A stretch of DNA of 62,989 bases from Kitasatospora sp. MBT63 (GTDB lineage: Bacteria; Actinomycetota; Actinomycetes; Streptomycetales; Streptomycetaceae), in contig NZ_JAIZ01000052.1 in assembly GCF_000710465.2 (NCBI RefSeq), forward strand, positions 1 to 62,989, read 5' to 3'. Positions 24,185 through 32,457 of the stretch are shown piece after piece. Every line of letters starts with the position of its first letter. Within the stretch, counting starts at the first letter, position 1. Made by a program: the position numbers and the translations under genes. The notes under the pieces are model-generated. The model was given only the letters and a program-made list of their open reading frames with translations. It was not told where the DNA came from and did no database searches.

Positions 24185-25975
24185 ATGTCCCTCGCCCCAA
24201 GTCACAGGAAGCGGCGCCTGTACCAGCGTCGGAGTCTCTGGGCGGCCGTCGGCCTGGCCGTCCTTGGCGGCTCCGTGGCCGTGGTCAGCACGGCCTCGGC
24301 GGGAACCGTCGACACCAACGCCTGGTACACGCTGGTCAACCGCGCCACCGGCGAGTCGCTGGACGCCCTCGACTACGCCACGTACGACGGTTCTCCGCTG
24401 GGGCAGTGGAGCCGTACCGGCGGGACCAACCAGCAGTGGAAGTTCGTCGACTCCGGCGAGGGGAACTACCGGCTGCAGAACCGTAACTCCGGCAAGGTCC
24501 TGGACGACTACGGCTGGTCGGACGCCGAAGGCGCCGCGCTGGTGCAGTGGCGCGACCTGAACGGCGCCAACCAGCAGTTCCACCTGGAGAAGTCGTCGGA
24601 CGGTTACGTGCGTCTGATCAACCGCTTCAACGGCAAGGCCGTCGAGGTCCCGGGCGGTTCCAAGACCGACGGGAGCCACCTCGCCCAGTACCACGACTGG
24701 AACGGCCCCCAGCAGCAGTGGCAGCTCGTCCCGGTCGGCGGCAACACGGGCGGCTCCGGCAGCACCGCCACGCCCACCACGCCCACCACGCCCACCACGC
24801 CCACCAAGCCGACCGGCAGCGCTCCGGCGAGCCAGGCTCCGAGCACCCGCCCGACCTCCGTGCCGCCGGCGTCCCCGGCCCCCGGCAGCGGCAGCTCGGC
24901 GAAGACCCTCATGGGCAGCACAACGATGCTCATCGGCGGCGCGATGGACGACTCCTCGGCGCACGCCGCGCCGTTCGACGTGCGGTACAACTACGTGCAC
25001 AGCCAGCCCGCGCCCTCGTCGGACGCCTACACGGCGGCCCGCTGCCAGGACGGGTGGTCGGGCTGGTGGGGCTGCTGGACCGGCAGCACCACGGCGCCCG
25101 GCACGTTCGTGACCTACAAGGACGCCAATGCGGCTCATGAGACCTACCAGGGCAAGTCGCGCCCGCAGAAGCAGCTCTGGACCTGGTACTCGCTGCGCGA
25201 CCTCGGCGACGCGGCGGGCCAGGGCGACGGCCCGGGCGAGGTCCAGGCCATCAACCGGGCCGACCTGCTCACCCGCTACCTGAACGACTACCGCTTCTTG
25301 CTCCAGAAGATCGGCACCTCGCACGACATGATCGACCTCGAGCCCGACTTCTGGGGCTACGTCCGCTCGCTCGGCAACCCGCACCAGGTCGCCGCGCAGG
25401 TCAAGGCCGCGAACCCCACGGACTGCGGCTCGCAGGAGAACAGCGCCTCCGGCCTGGCCCAGTGCCTTATCTCGATGGGGCACAAGTACGCGCCGAACAC
25501 CGGCATCGGCCTGCACCTGTCCTGCTTCGACTGGCAGCAGAACACCCCGCAGTGCGCCAAGGACTACGCGGACCTCGGGGCATCGAGCGCCGACTTCCTG
25601 GTCACCGACGTGACGGACCGCGACGCGGGCTGGTACGCACTGCCCGCCCACGGCAGCAAGAACACCTACTGGAACGACCAGAAGGGCTTCGCCGCGCTCG
25701 CCTTCTACAAGACGATGGCCGAGGCCGTGGGCAAGCCGGTGGTCCTGTGGCAGGTCCCCCTGGGCAACATGGCGCAGAACAACACGCCCAACCACTACAA
25801 GGACGACAAGGTCGACTGGTTCTTCTCGCACCTGGACCAAGCGGCGAACGCACACGTCGGCGGCATCCTGTTCGGCGCCGGCTGGACGGAACAGACCACG
25901 CCCGAGACCGACGGCGGCAACCTGATCAACAAGACCATCGCCTACCGCAACGCGGGCGGCACGCCGCTCAAGTAA
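24185..25975 (+). CDS. Secreted protein: CBM13 ricin-type lectin plus hydrolase-like C-terminal domain
   Basis: A 596-aa protein. Residues 1-39 form a signal peptide with a basic start (R-K-R-R-L-Y-Q-R-R) and an S-T-A-S-A cleavage site. Residues ~43-182 form a beta-trefoil lectin with three Q-x-W-type repeats (N-Q-Q-W, N-Q-Q-F, Q-Q-Q-W), a carbohydrate-binding module. A Thr/Pro/Ser linker (~185-240), encoded by a 9-bp DNA repeat, follows. The C-terminal ~350 residues contain D-M-I-D-L-E-P-D-F-W-G (near 380), an acidic motif reminiscent of a glycoside-hydrolase active site, and paired cysteines. ATG at 24185 follows GAGAG. It probably acts outside the cell on a polysaccharide; the enzyme family is not recognised. 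Confidence 0.82.
   Translation: MSLAPSHRKRRLYQRRSLWAAVGLAVLGGSVAVVSTASAGTVDTNAWYTLVNRATGESLDALDYATYDGSPLGQWSRTGGTNQQWKFVDSGEGNYRLQNRNSGKVLDDYGWSDAEGAALVQWRDLNGANQQFHLEKSSDGYVRLINRFNGKAVEVPGGSKTDGSHLAQYHDWNGPQQQWQLVPVGGNTGGSGSTATPTTPTTPTTPTKPTGSAPASQAPSTRPTSVPPASPAPGSGSSAKTLMGSTTMLIGGAMDDSSAHAAPFDVRYNYVHSQPAPSSDAYTAARCQDGWSGWWGCWTGSTTAPGTFVTYKDANAAHETYQGKSRPQKQLWTWYSLRDLGDAAGQGDGPGEVQAINRADLLTRYLNDYRFLLQKIGTSHDMIDLEPDFWGYVRSLGNPHQVAAQVKAANPTDCGSQENSASGLAQCLISMGHKYAPNTGIGLHLSCFDWQQNTPQCAKDYADLGASSADFLVTDVTDRDAGWYALPAHGSKNTYWNDQKGFAALAFYKTMAEAVGKPVVLWQVPLGNMAQNNTPNHYKDDKVDWFFSHLDQAANAHVGGILFGAGWTEQTTPETDGGNLINKTIAYRNAGGTPLK
24771..24806 (+). repeat. 9-bp tandem repeat in the linker of the lectin gene
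   Basis: Four near-perfect copies of CGCCCACCA encode the T-P-T linker between lectin and C-terminal domain. It is prone to slippage, so linker length may vary between strains. Confidence 0.7.
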
Positions 25976-25995
25976 CCAGCAAGCGCACATAGGGA

Positions 25996-26026
25996 GCAAG
26001 CCCCGGGCCACCGGCCTGGGGCTTGC
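25996..26026 (+). terminator. Terminator after the secreted lectin protein gene
   Basis: GCAAGCCCC pairs with GGGGCTTGC (9-bp stem, with further GC pairing possible in the 13-nt loop), 20 bp after the stop codon. Confidence 0.75.
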
Positions 26027-26077
26027 CCGCTTTGGCGGCTGACGGAGCGGCTTACGCCACGCTCTCGCCGGAACCAC

Positions 26078-26505
26078 CAAAGCCATCGCTTCGAGGACAC
26101 CGAGTGCGCTGGCGACGACGACGCCCTTGCGGTCTTCCTCGACCGCGAAGCGGCAGCCGACTCCGACCTCCGCCTTCAGGCCCGGGACGACCGTGCCAAG
26201 GCCGTCGAGCCGGCCATCCTCGTCCTGGGCCACTGGCTGGCCACCACCGCCCAACCGCAGAGCCGCCGGTGAGCGCCCTCGCAGCCTTCCGCAAGCCCCT
26301 CGGCCGGGCAGCGGCCGACACCGAGGTCGCGGGCTGGCAGGCCGTCTCCCGCGCGCTGCCGGTGCCCCGGCTGCTTGGCCGCACCGACGACTTCGTGGCC
26401 TACGAGGACGTGTTCGCCAGTGACCGGTGCACCAAGCTGCTGGGCGACGTGATTGCCACCGCCGACCGTCACCCGGACACAGCGGTGGCTGGAAGAACGG
26501 CCCGG
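26078..26505 (+). pseudogene. Remnants of two genes (second: phosphotransferase-like)
   Basis: One frame to the TGA at 26270 reads R-F-E-D-T-E-C-A-G-D-D-D-A-L-A-V-F-L-D-R and then I-L-V-L-G-H-W-L without a start. A GTG at 26269 overlaps that stop and opens a second frame: L-P-V-P-R-L-L-G...V-A-Y-E-D-V-F-A-S-D-R-C...L-L-G-D-V-I-A-T-A-D-R. The latter resembles the N-lobe of an aminoglycoside-phosphotransferase-like kinase, but coding sense is lost near 26490, 30-50 bp before the end of aspA. The GTGA coupling of the two remnants suggests a former operon cut off here. Confidence 0.55.
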
Positions 26506-26536
26506 GGGGCGTTCCCCCCGCTCGGGCCGACCGGGG

Positions 26537-27949
26537 TCAGAGCTGCGGCGAACCGCTCCCCGCGAGCACCTCGGGCCGCAGCAGCGCCTGCAGCCGCTCG
26601 GCCGGCAGCAGGCCTTTCTCCAGCACGAGTTCGGCGACGCCGCGCCCGCTGACCAGGGCCTCCTTGGCGATGCCGGTGGCCGCCTCGTAGCCGATGTGGG
26701 GGTTGAGGGCGGTGACCAGGCCGATGGAGTTCTCCACGGCGGCCCGCAGCTGCGCCTCGTTCGCCGTGATCCCGGCGACGCATCGCTCGGCGAGGGTCAG
26801 GCAGGCGTGCTCCAGGTGCATGATGCTCTTGGAGAGGGAGTGCAGGATGACCGGCTCGAAGGCGTTCAGCTGGAGCTGCCCGGCCTCCGCGGCCATGGTG
26901 ATGGTGACGTCGTTGCCGATCACCTCGAAAGCGACCTGGTTGACGACCTCGGGGATCACCGGGTTGACCTTGCCGGGCATAATGCTCGAACCGGCCTGCA
27001 CCGGCGGCAGGTTGATCTCGTTCAGGCCCGCGCGCGGCCCGGACGACAGCAGCCTGAGGTCGTTGCAGGTCTTGGAGAGCTTGACGGCGATCCGCTTGAG
27101 CACACCGGACATCTGCACGAAGGCACCACAGTCCTGAGTGGCCTCGACCAGGTTGGCGGCCGTCACCAGCGGAAGGCCGGTGATCTCGGCCAGGTGGCGG
27201 CGCGCCGACTCGGCGTATCCGGCCGGGGCGTTGAGGCCCGTACCGATCGCCGTGGCGCCGAGGTTGATCTCCTGGACCAGCTCGACGGCCTCCGCGAGCC
27301 GGCTGCGGTCCTCGTCGATCATGACCGCGTACGCCGAGAACTCCTGCCCGAGCGTCATCGGCACCGCGTCCTGGAGCTGGGTGCGGCCCATCTTCAGGAC
27401 GTCGCGGAACTCGACGGCCTTGCGGGCGAAGGCGTCCTGGAGCACGGCCATCGCCTTGAGCAGACCGCGCACGGCGAAGACCGTGGCGATCTTGACGGCG
27501 GTCGGGTAGACGTCGTTGGTGGACTGGCCGAGGTTGACGTCCTCGTTCGGGTGGAGGTGCTGGTACTCGCCCCTGGCGTGGCCGAGCAGCTCCAGCGCCC
27601 GGTTGGCGACGACCTCGTTGGCGTTCATGTTCGTCGAGGTACCGGCGCCGCCCTGGATGACGTCGACGACGAACTGGTCGTGCAGCTTGCCGTCGCGGAT
27701 CTCGCGGCATGCCTCGATGACGGCGGCGGCCTTCTCCTGTTCCAGCAGGCCGAGTTCCTCGTTGGCGAGGGCAGCGGCCTCCTTGACGGCGGCGAGGGCG
27801 TCGATCAGATGCGGGTACGCGGAGATCGGCGTCCCCGAGATGGGGAAGTTCTCCCTGGCGCGCAGGGTGTGTATGCCCCAGTACGCCTCGACGGGTACGT
27901 CGCGGTGGCCGAGCAGGTCGTGTTCGCTGCGGTGGGCTGCGGAGGTCAT
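26537..27949 (-). CDS. aspA: Aspartate ammonia-lyase (aspartase)
   Basis: A 470-aa enzyme that converts L-aspartate to fumarate plus ammonia in the cytoplasm. The fumarase/aspartase signature G-S-S-I-M-P-G-K-V-N-P-V is near residue 325, with G-T-S-T-N-M-N-A-N-E (near 103) and Q-S-T-N-D-V-Y-P (near 142) as further active-site blocks. The length fits the family. ATG at 27949. It is the last gene of a four-gene operon (regulator, permease, asparaginase, aspartase) that would take asparagine to fumarate and two ammonia. The gap to the asparaginase stop is 38 bp. In Rhizobium etli the equivalent gene is called ansB. Confidence 0.96.
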   Translation of the reverse strand: MTSAAHRSEHDLLGHRDVPVEAYWGIHTLRARENFPISGTPISAYPHLIDALAAVKEAAALANEELGLLEQEKAAAVIEACREIRDGKLHDQFVVDVIQGGAGTSTNMNANEVVANRALELLGHARGEYQHLHPNEDVNLGQSTNDVYPTAVKIATVFAVRGLLKAMAVLQDAFARKAVEFRDVLKMGRTQLQDAVPMTLGQEFSAYAVMIDEDRSRLAEAVELVQEINLGATAIGTGLNAPAGYAESARRHLAEITGLPLVTAANLVEATQDCGAFVQMSGVLKRIAVKLSKTCNDLRLLSSGPRAGLNEINLPPVQAGSSIMPGKVNPVIPEVVNQVAFEVIGNDVTITMAAEAGQLQLNAFEPVILHSLSKSIMHLEHACLTLAERCVAGITANEAQLRAAVENSIGLVTALNPHIGYEAATGIAKEALVSGRGVAELVLEKGLLPAERLQALLRPEVLAGSGSPQL

Positions 27950-27987
27950 GGCGGTGTGGGCCTTTCGGAGGTGGACGATTCGCTCGG

Positions 27988-29028
27988 TCAGGCTTGCGTC
28001 GGGGAGAGCGGGTCGAGCGCGCGGACCGACCGGACGCTGCCGACCGGCTTGCCGCCTCCGAGTAGCGGTTCACCCGCGAACTCGGCGAGAGCCGCCGGGT
28101 CGATGCCGGCGCGGGCGAGGGCCGCGGCAACGACCGGTATGCGCGCCCGGTTCGCCCCGTCGGAGATCTTCACGGCGACGGCCCGGCCGTCCGGCAGGGC
28201 GGCGACCTGCACACCCTCGAAGCCGTCCTTGGTGAGGAGCCCGGGCACGGCGCGCATCAGCGCGGCGACGTCGCGCCCCGAGCCCGAGGCCATCTCGGCG
28301 TGCTCGCGCATCGCGTCGGCCACCCGGGCCTCCGGGGTGCCGGCCGGCGAGGTGGTGATCCGGGCCGCGGCGCGCGCGAGCCCGTGCAGCGAGGCGGTGA
28401 ACAGGGGCGCGCCGCAGCCGTCGACGGTCACCCGGGCGATCGCCTGGCCGGTGAGGTCCTCGACGGTCTCGGCGATGGCCCGCTGGAGCGGGTGGGCGGG
28501 GTCGAGGTAGTCCTCCAGCGACCAGCCGTTGAGCTCGCAGGTGTACAGCATGGCCGCGTGCTTGCCGGAGCAGTTCTGCGCGAGCCGGGACGGCAGGCGC
28601 GCCTCGCGCACCCAGGTGTCGCGCACCACCGGGTCGTACGGAAGGTCGGGGATGTTGCGCAGGTCGTCCTCACGGACCCCGGCCAGCTCCAGGATGCGAC
28701 GGGTGCCGGCAAGGTGCACTGCCTCGCCGGAGTGGCTGGCCGCGGTCAGCGCCAGCAGCTCCCCGTCGAGCGGCAGCCCCGCCCGCACCATCGCCACCGC
28801 CTGCAACGGCTTGAGCGCCGAGCGCGGATAGAAGGCGGCTTCGATGTCACCGAGTTGAAGCTCCACGGCCGAGTCGGCGCCCAGGACGACGACCGAGCCG
28901 TAGTGGATGCCTTCGACGACTCCACCGCGGACGAGGTGGGCGACCGGGGCGTGGCGGGGCTCCCGGATCACCGGAGGCTGGGCCTGAGCCTCAGCCACCG
29001 AACTTCCGTACGAAACTGCGTGGTTCAC
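27988..29028 (-). CDS. ansA: L-asparaginase (Rhizobium etli AnsA type, PF06089)
   Basis: A 346-aa enzyme that hydrolyses L-asparagine to aspartate and ammonia. It belongs to the atypical asparaginase class described from R. etli, not to the E. coli AnsA/AnsB families. Visible active-site elements are S-A-L-K (the S-x-x-K pair, near residue 70), N-C-S-G-K-H (near 155) and D-G-C-G-A-P (near 205, the second metal-binding cysteine). No signal peptide, so cytoplasmic. The GTG start at 29028 overlaps the permease stop (GTGA), which couples translation. The product feeds the aspartase encoded next. Confidence 0.94.
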   Translation of the reverse strand: MNHAVSYGSSVAEAQAQPPVIREPRHAPVAHLVRGGVVEGIHYGSVVVLGADSAVELQLGDIEAAFYPRSALKPLQAVAMVRAGLPLDGELLALTAASHSGEAVHLAGTRRILELAGVREDDLRNIPDLPYDPVVRDTWVREARLPSRLAQNCSGKHAAMLYTCELNGWSLEDYLDPAHPLQRAIAETVEDLTGQAIARVTVDGCGAPLFTASLHGLARAAARITTSPAGTPEARVADAMREHAEMASGSGRDVAALMRAVPGLLTKDGFEGVQVAALPDGRAVAVKISDGANRARIPVVAAALARAGIDPAALAEFAGEPLLGGGKPVGSVRSVRALDPLSPTQA

Positions 29029-30482
29029 ACGTTCACCTCGGAGGACTTCGTACGGGCGACCCGCCCGCGTACGCCGTACCAGCCGGCCACCAGGGCAGCC
29101 GCGATCAGCGGCACGCACAGCACCGTGGCACGGCTGGCGCCGCCGTCGGCGTACATCAGGACGAAGACGGAGACGAGGAAGCCGAGCGTGACGATCTCGG
29201 TCCATGGGGAGCCGGGCAGCCGGTAGCCCGGCCGGGACAGCTCGCCCGCCTGCGTCTTCCGCCAGAACAGCAGGTGGCAGATCATGATCATGCCCCAGGT
29301 GGACAGGATGCCGATCGCCGCGAAGTTGAGCACGATCTCGAACGCGTCCGCCGGGACGACGAAGTTGAGGCCAACGCCGAGGACGCAGATGCCGCTGGTG
29401 AGCAGGATGCCGCCGTAGGGGACCTGGGTGCGGCTCATCACGCCGGTGAACTTCGGTGCCGAGCCGGACATCGCCATGGAGCGCAGGATGCGCCCGGTGG
29501 AGTACAGGCCGGAGTTGAGCGAGGACATGGCCGCGGTGAGCACGACGAGGTTCATCACGGCGCCGGCCGCCGGGACGCCGATGTGGGAGAGGACCGTCAC
29601 GAAGGGGCTCTGGCCTGCGGAGTACCTGTTCCAGGGCAGCAGCATCGACAGCAGGACGACCGAGCCGACGTAGAACAGGCCGACGCGCCACATGATCGAG
29701 TTGATCGCCTTCGGCAGGATCTTCTCAGGGTTCTCGGTCTCGCCCGCCGCGACGCCGACCAACTCGACGGAGGCGTAGGCGAAGACGACACCCTGGATGA
29801 TCAGCAGCATCGGCAGCACGCCGTTGGGGAAGACACCGCCGTGGTCGGTGATCAGCGAAGGGCCGGGGACGGCGCCGTCGACCGGGTGCCGGGTGACCAG
29901 CAGGAAGATGGCGATCGCCATGAAGATCACGAGGGCGCTGACCTTGATGATGGCGAACCAGAACTCCATCTCGCCGAAGATCCTCACCGAGATGAGGTTC
30001 ACGGTGAGGACCACGGCCAGGGCGACGAGCGCGATCACCCACTGCGGGATGCCGGAGAACAGGCCCCAGTAGTGGGTGTAGGTGGCCACGGCGGTGATGT
30101 CGGCGATGCCGGTGGTCACCCAGTTGAGAAAGTACATCCAGCCCGCGGTGTACGCGCCCTTCTCACCGAGGAACTCCCGGGCGTACGAGACGAACGCGCC
30201 GGACGAGGGCCGGTAGAGGACGAGTTCCCCGAGGGCACGGACGACGAGGAAGGCGAAGACGCCGCAGATCGCGTACGCGACGAAGAGGGAGGGGCCGGCG
30301 TCGGCGAGCCGGCCGCCCGCGCCGAGGAACAGGCCGGTGCCGATGGCGCCGCCGATGGCGATCATGTTGACGTGTCGGGACTTGAGGGACTTGCGGTAGC
30401 CCGCGTCACCGGCGTCGACGTGACCGGACGAGGTGCGGGTGTCCGCCTGGGCGGACTCTTCCTGCAGGGACTGCTCGCTCAC
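29025..30482 (-). CDS. ansP: Amino acid permease, probably L-asparagine
   Basis: A 485-aa APC-superfamily permease with about 12 membrane helices. The family opening [14 protein letters not shown] is near residue 42, followed by [13 protein letters not shown] and [10 protein letters not shown]. It imports an amino acid with a cation across the inner membrane. Asparagine is inferred from the operon (asparaginase and aspartase follow). The GTG start at 30482 overlaps the regulator stop, and its own stop overlaps the asparaginase start, so three genes are translationally linked. The N-terminal ~30 residues are a cytoplasmic tail. Confidence 0.92.
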   Translation of the reverse strand: MSEQSLQEESAQADTRTSSGHVDAGDAGYRKSLKSRHVNMIAIGGAIGTGLFLGAGGRLADAGPSLFVAYAICGVFAFLVVRALGELVLYRPSSGAFVSYAREFLGEKGAYTAGWMYFLNWVTTGIADITAVATYTHYWGLFSGIPQWVIALVALAVVLTVNLISVRIFGEMEFWFAIIKVSALVIFMAIAIFLLVTRHPVDGAVPGPSLITDHGGVFPNGVLPMLLIIQGVVFAYASVELVGVAAGETENPEKILPKAINSIMWRVGLFYVGSVVLLSMLLPWNRYSAGQSPFVTVLSHIGVPAAGAVMNLVVLTAAMSSLNSGLYSTGRILRSMAMSGSAPKFTGVMSRTQVPYGGILLTSGICVLGVGLNFVVPADAFEIVLNFAAIGILSTWGMIMICHLLFWRKTQAGELSRPGYRLPGSPWTEIVTLGFLVSVFVLMYADGGASRATVLCVPLIAAALVAGWYGVRGRVARTKSSEVNV

Positions 30483-31210
30483 GCCTCGGGTCTGCCTTCC
30501 GTGGGGATGTCCGTGCGCCGGGGGCGCACGATGTCGGTGAGGGTCGTCTCGACGCAGTCGAGGTGGTGGGCCATGGCTTCCACCGCGTCGTGTTGGGAAC
30601 CGTCCACCAGCGCCTCGACGATCGCCCGGTGCTCGCGGTTGGACTGCTCGCGCCGACCTCCCAGATCGTTGAGGAAGGCCGACTGGCGGGCCAGCGCGTC
30701 CCGGATCTCCTCGATGATCCGGCGGAACACCGGGTTCTGAGCGGCCTCGGCCACGGCCAGGTGGAAGAGCGTGTCCATCGCGACCCACGCGGTGGTGTCG
30801 GTCTCCCGCTCCATCCGGTCCAGGAGGTGGGCCAGGTGGTCGAGGTTCTCCGGAGTACGGCGCAGCGCCGCATAGCCGGCGACCGGGATCTCGACGTGTC
30901 GGCGCACCTCCAGCAGGTCGCTGGCCGCGTAGTCGCCGAAGGTGGGGTCCTCGACGGTGCTGGCGACGACGAAAGTGCCCTTCCCCGTCCTGGAGACGGT
31001 CAGACCCATGGTCTGCAGGGCCCGCAGGGCCTCGCGCAGCACGGGGCGACTGACCTCCAGGCTGCGGCACAGCTCCGCCTCGGAGGGGAGCTTGTCACCG
31101 ATCGCGTATTCGCCGCGCTCGATGGCACGGCGGAGGTGGGTGAGGACCGCTTCCATGGCGCTGACGCGCCGCAGTCTCGTACCACCTGTCTGGCTGTCTG
31201 ACAGGTTCAC
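30479..31210 (-). CDS. GntR/FadR-family regulator of the asparagine operon
   Basis: A 243-aa regulator. The winged helix is at residues ~17-85 ([25 protein letters not shown]) and a helical FCD effector domain at ~95-230 with the His/Asp metal or ligand residues typical of the FadR group. It is the first gene of the operon and probably its repressor, released by asparagine or aspartate, as AnsR is in R. etli. The GTG start at 31210 is favoured by GGAG upstream; an ATG at 31156 is possible. An inverted repeat (31184-31206) overlaps the first codons. Confidence 0.9.
   Translation of the reverse strand: MNLSDSQTGGTRLRRVSAMEAVLTHLRRAIERGEYAIGDKLPSEAELCRSLEVSRPVLREALRALQTMGLTVSRTGKGTFVVASTVEDPTFGDYAASDLLEVRRHVEIPVAGYAALRRTPENLDHLAHLLDRMERETDTTAWVAMDTLFHLAVAEAAQNPVFRRIIEEIRDALARQSAFLNDLGGRREQSNREHRAIVEALVDGSQHDAVEAMAHHLDCVETTLTDIVRPRRTDIPTEGRPEA
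31184..31206. promoter_or_regulatory. Candidate GntR operator at the start of the asparagine operon
   Basis: ACCTGTC and GACAGGT are separated by 9 bp, forming an inverted repeat, with an extra TGTCTG in the middle. It covers the first codons of the regulator if translation begins at 31210, or lies in the leader if it begins at 31156. Its position suits autorepression. Confidence 0.5.
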
Positions 31211-31482
31211 GGGAGTGATACTCCGGTTAACGGGACGTGACTGTCAAGGGTGCGGAGGCATGCCACGATCGCTACGAAGCCACGCCGCGGGACTCCATCC
31301 ACGCGCGGGACGCGCAGGCTTCTCGACGGCAGTTCCGAGTCCCAGCGTCGGCCCCGGTCGTGGATTCGGTCTCAGTTCTGGTCTCATTCATCGCCGTTCA
31401 GGCTGGTCCAGATGCCTTCCCAGCGACCAGAAAGCCGTAGGTGACAACGTGTACGGACCCCGCCGAACACCCCCGAGCAGAA
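31211..31482. other. Promoter of the asparagine operon and right end of the older element
   Basis: Non-coding. GGTCTCAGTTCTGGTCTCA lies at 31368-31386. From there to the att core it is homologous to 19165-19279, with small insertions and substitutions. Confidence 0.75.
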
Positions 31483-31537
31483 TTGGAAAGCGTGTTTGGG
31501 GCAACCCCTCACGAGTTCGAATCTCGTATCCTCCGCC
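31483..31537 (+). repeat. Third att copy (tRNA-Ser 3' half, one mismatch)
   Basis: 54 of 55 bases match 1671-1725; the change is GTGTTTGGGG instead of GTGTTGGGGG. Its left flank matches the right end of the active element. It marks an older or tandem integration into the same tRNA-Ser, enclosing 19.3-31.5 kb. Confidence 0.9.
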
Positions 31538-31541
31538 GGCA

Positions 31542-31574
31542 GAAGGCCCGGACCGCTCAGCGGTCCGGGCCTTC
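31542..31574 (+). terminator. Terminator after the third att copy
   Basis: GAAGGCCCGGACCG / CGGTCCGGGCCTTC, a 14-bp stem with loop CTCAG. It is nearly the same as the hairpin at 19339 and lies at the same distance from the att core. Confidence 0.85.
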
Positions 31575-31703
31575 GTCGTTCGCGGCCTCGGCCGAAGTCC
31601 CAACGGGCCCTCGGTCGGTCGGCGGCCCGTCCTCATCGACGTTCCTGACCGCTGGCCAGGTGAGACCACCACCCGCTCGGCAACGGTGGCAGGCCCGCCC
31701 GCC

Positions 31704-32165
31704 TCAGTGGCCGCCGGCCAGCCGCCGGGCCAGTACTCGGCCGCGCTCGGCCTGTACTGCTCCGGCCTTCCCGGCCGCGTAACGGAGGAGGCCGAAGGGC
31801 GCGTGCAGCCGCAGCCGATCGACCACCAGGGAACCGCCGTCGCCTCGGGCGGTGAGGGCGAACCGGTAGTCCATCCGCACACCACCGGGACTGACCACCT
31901 CGCCGCTGACCGTCGCCTCACCCGGAAGTCGGGCGTCGTCGGTGCGCAGGCTGACCTGGATGACGTTGTCGTGCCGGACCAATCCGAGGAACCGGAAGCG
32001 CTCGACGGCCACGTAGTGCGTGACCCCGCCCTCGCACCGCACGTCCCGCACGTCCACGAGCAGCGGGGAGAGACCGATGTAGTTCTCGGGGTCCGCCAGG
32101 TGGGCGAGCACCGCAGCGGGCGTCGCCGCGATGTCGTAGCTGTGGCTCAGTTCGGTGCTGGGCAC
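31704..32165 (-). CDS. SRPBCC-fold protein
   Basis: A 153-aa protein resembling START/polyketide-cyclase-like proteins (S-Y-D-I-A-A-T-P-A-A-V-L-A-H-L-A-D-P-E-N-Y near the start; M-D-Y-R-F-A-L later; a C-terminal helix with L-R-Y-A-A-G-K). Such folds bind hydrophobic ligands in a cavity; here the ligand is unknown. The GTG start at 32165 is chosen because GGGGAG lies 7 nt upstream; a TTG six bases earlier is too close. It is monocistronic and divergent from the two-component genes. Confidence 0.8.
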   Translation of the reverse strand: MPSTELSHSYDIAATPAAVLAHLADPENYIGLSPLLVDVRDVRCEGGVTHYVAVERFRFLGLVRHDNVIQVSLRTDDARLPGEATVSGEVVSPGGVRMDYRFALTARGDGGSLVVDRLRLHAPFGLLRYAAGKAGAVQAERGRVLARRLAGGH

Positions 32166-32359
32166 GTCCAACTCCCCTGTCCGGTCCGGGTGCGGCCGTC
32201 ATCGTGGATCGGGAACGATCGTCGGATGATCGCACCTTCCTGCCGGCTCCGTCAGGCCATCGCCGGAAGCTCCTCCGGCGACCTCAGTCGCCAATGACGT
32301 CAAGCCGACAGTCCGGCCTGCCGAGGCTGGTGTCAGACGGCCACGAGCCGTCCAAAAGC

Positions 32360-32395
32360 GGTGATCTCCGGCTGCGAGTACGTGATCCGCGCCCG
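32360..32395 (+). pseudogene. Fragment resembling the element's epimerase gene
   Basis: GTGATCTCCGGCTGCGA (32360 on) and the following TACGTGATCC match 12301-12333 of the epimerase with two mismatches in 33 bp (protein V-I-S-G-C-E-Y-V-I against V-I-S-G-C-D-Y-V-I). Neither flank is similar. It is probably a relic of a related epimerase gene. Confidence 0.5.
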
Positions 32396-32402
32396 GCGCC
32401 GA

Positions 32403-32423
32403 GGTCATCCCGGGGATGTACGG
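32403..32423. promoter_or_regulatory. Palindromic operator upstream of the two-component genes
   Basis: It contains TCATCCCGGGGATGTA, with the perfect palindrome ATCCC-G-GGGAT at its core. Twenty of 21 positions are identical to 40521-40541, upstream of the ABC exporter genes. It is the likely binding site of the adjacent NarL-type response regulator. Confidence 0.7.
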
Positions 32424-32457
32424 ACCTGGGCCCGGCGGACGATGCGGCGGCGGGCGG

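Noticed and set aside
23891..26254. A 787-codon open frame on the minus strand opposite the secreted lectin gene
   Set aside because: The plus strand has a signal peptide, lectin repeats and a ribosome site; the minus frame is low-complexity Gly/Val/Arg. Only its final part overlaps a real NmrA-like remnant.
31237..31440. Short plus-strand ORFs of about 65 codons before the third att copy
   Set aside because: They cover the arm-type repeat region homologous to the non-coding right end of the first element.
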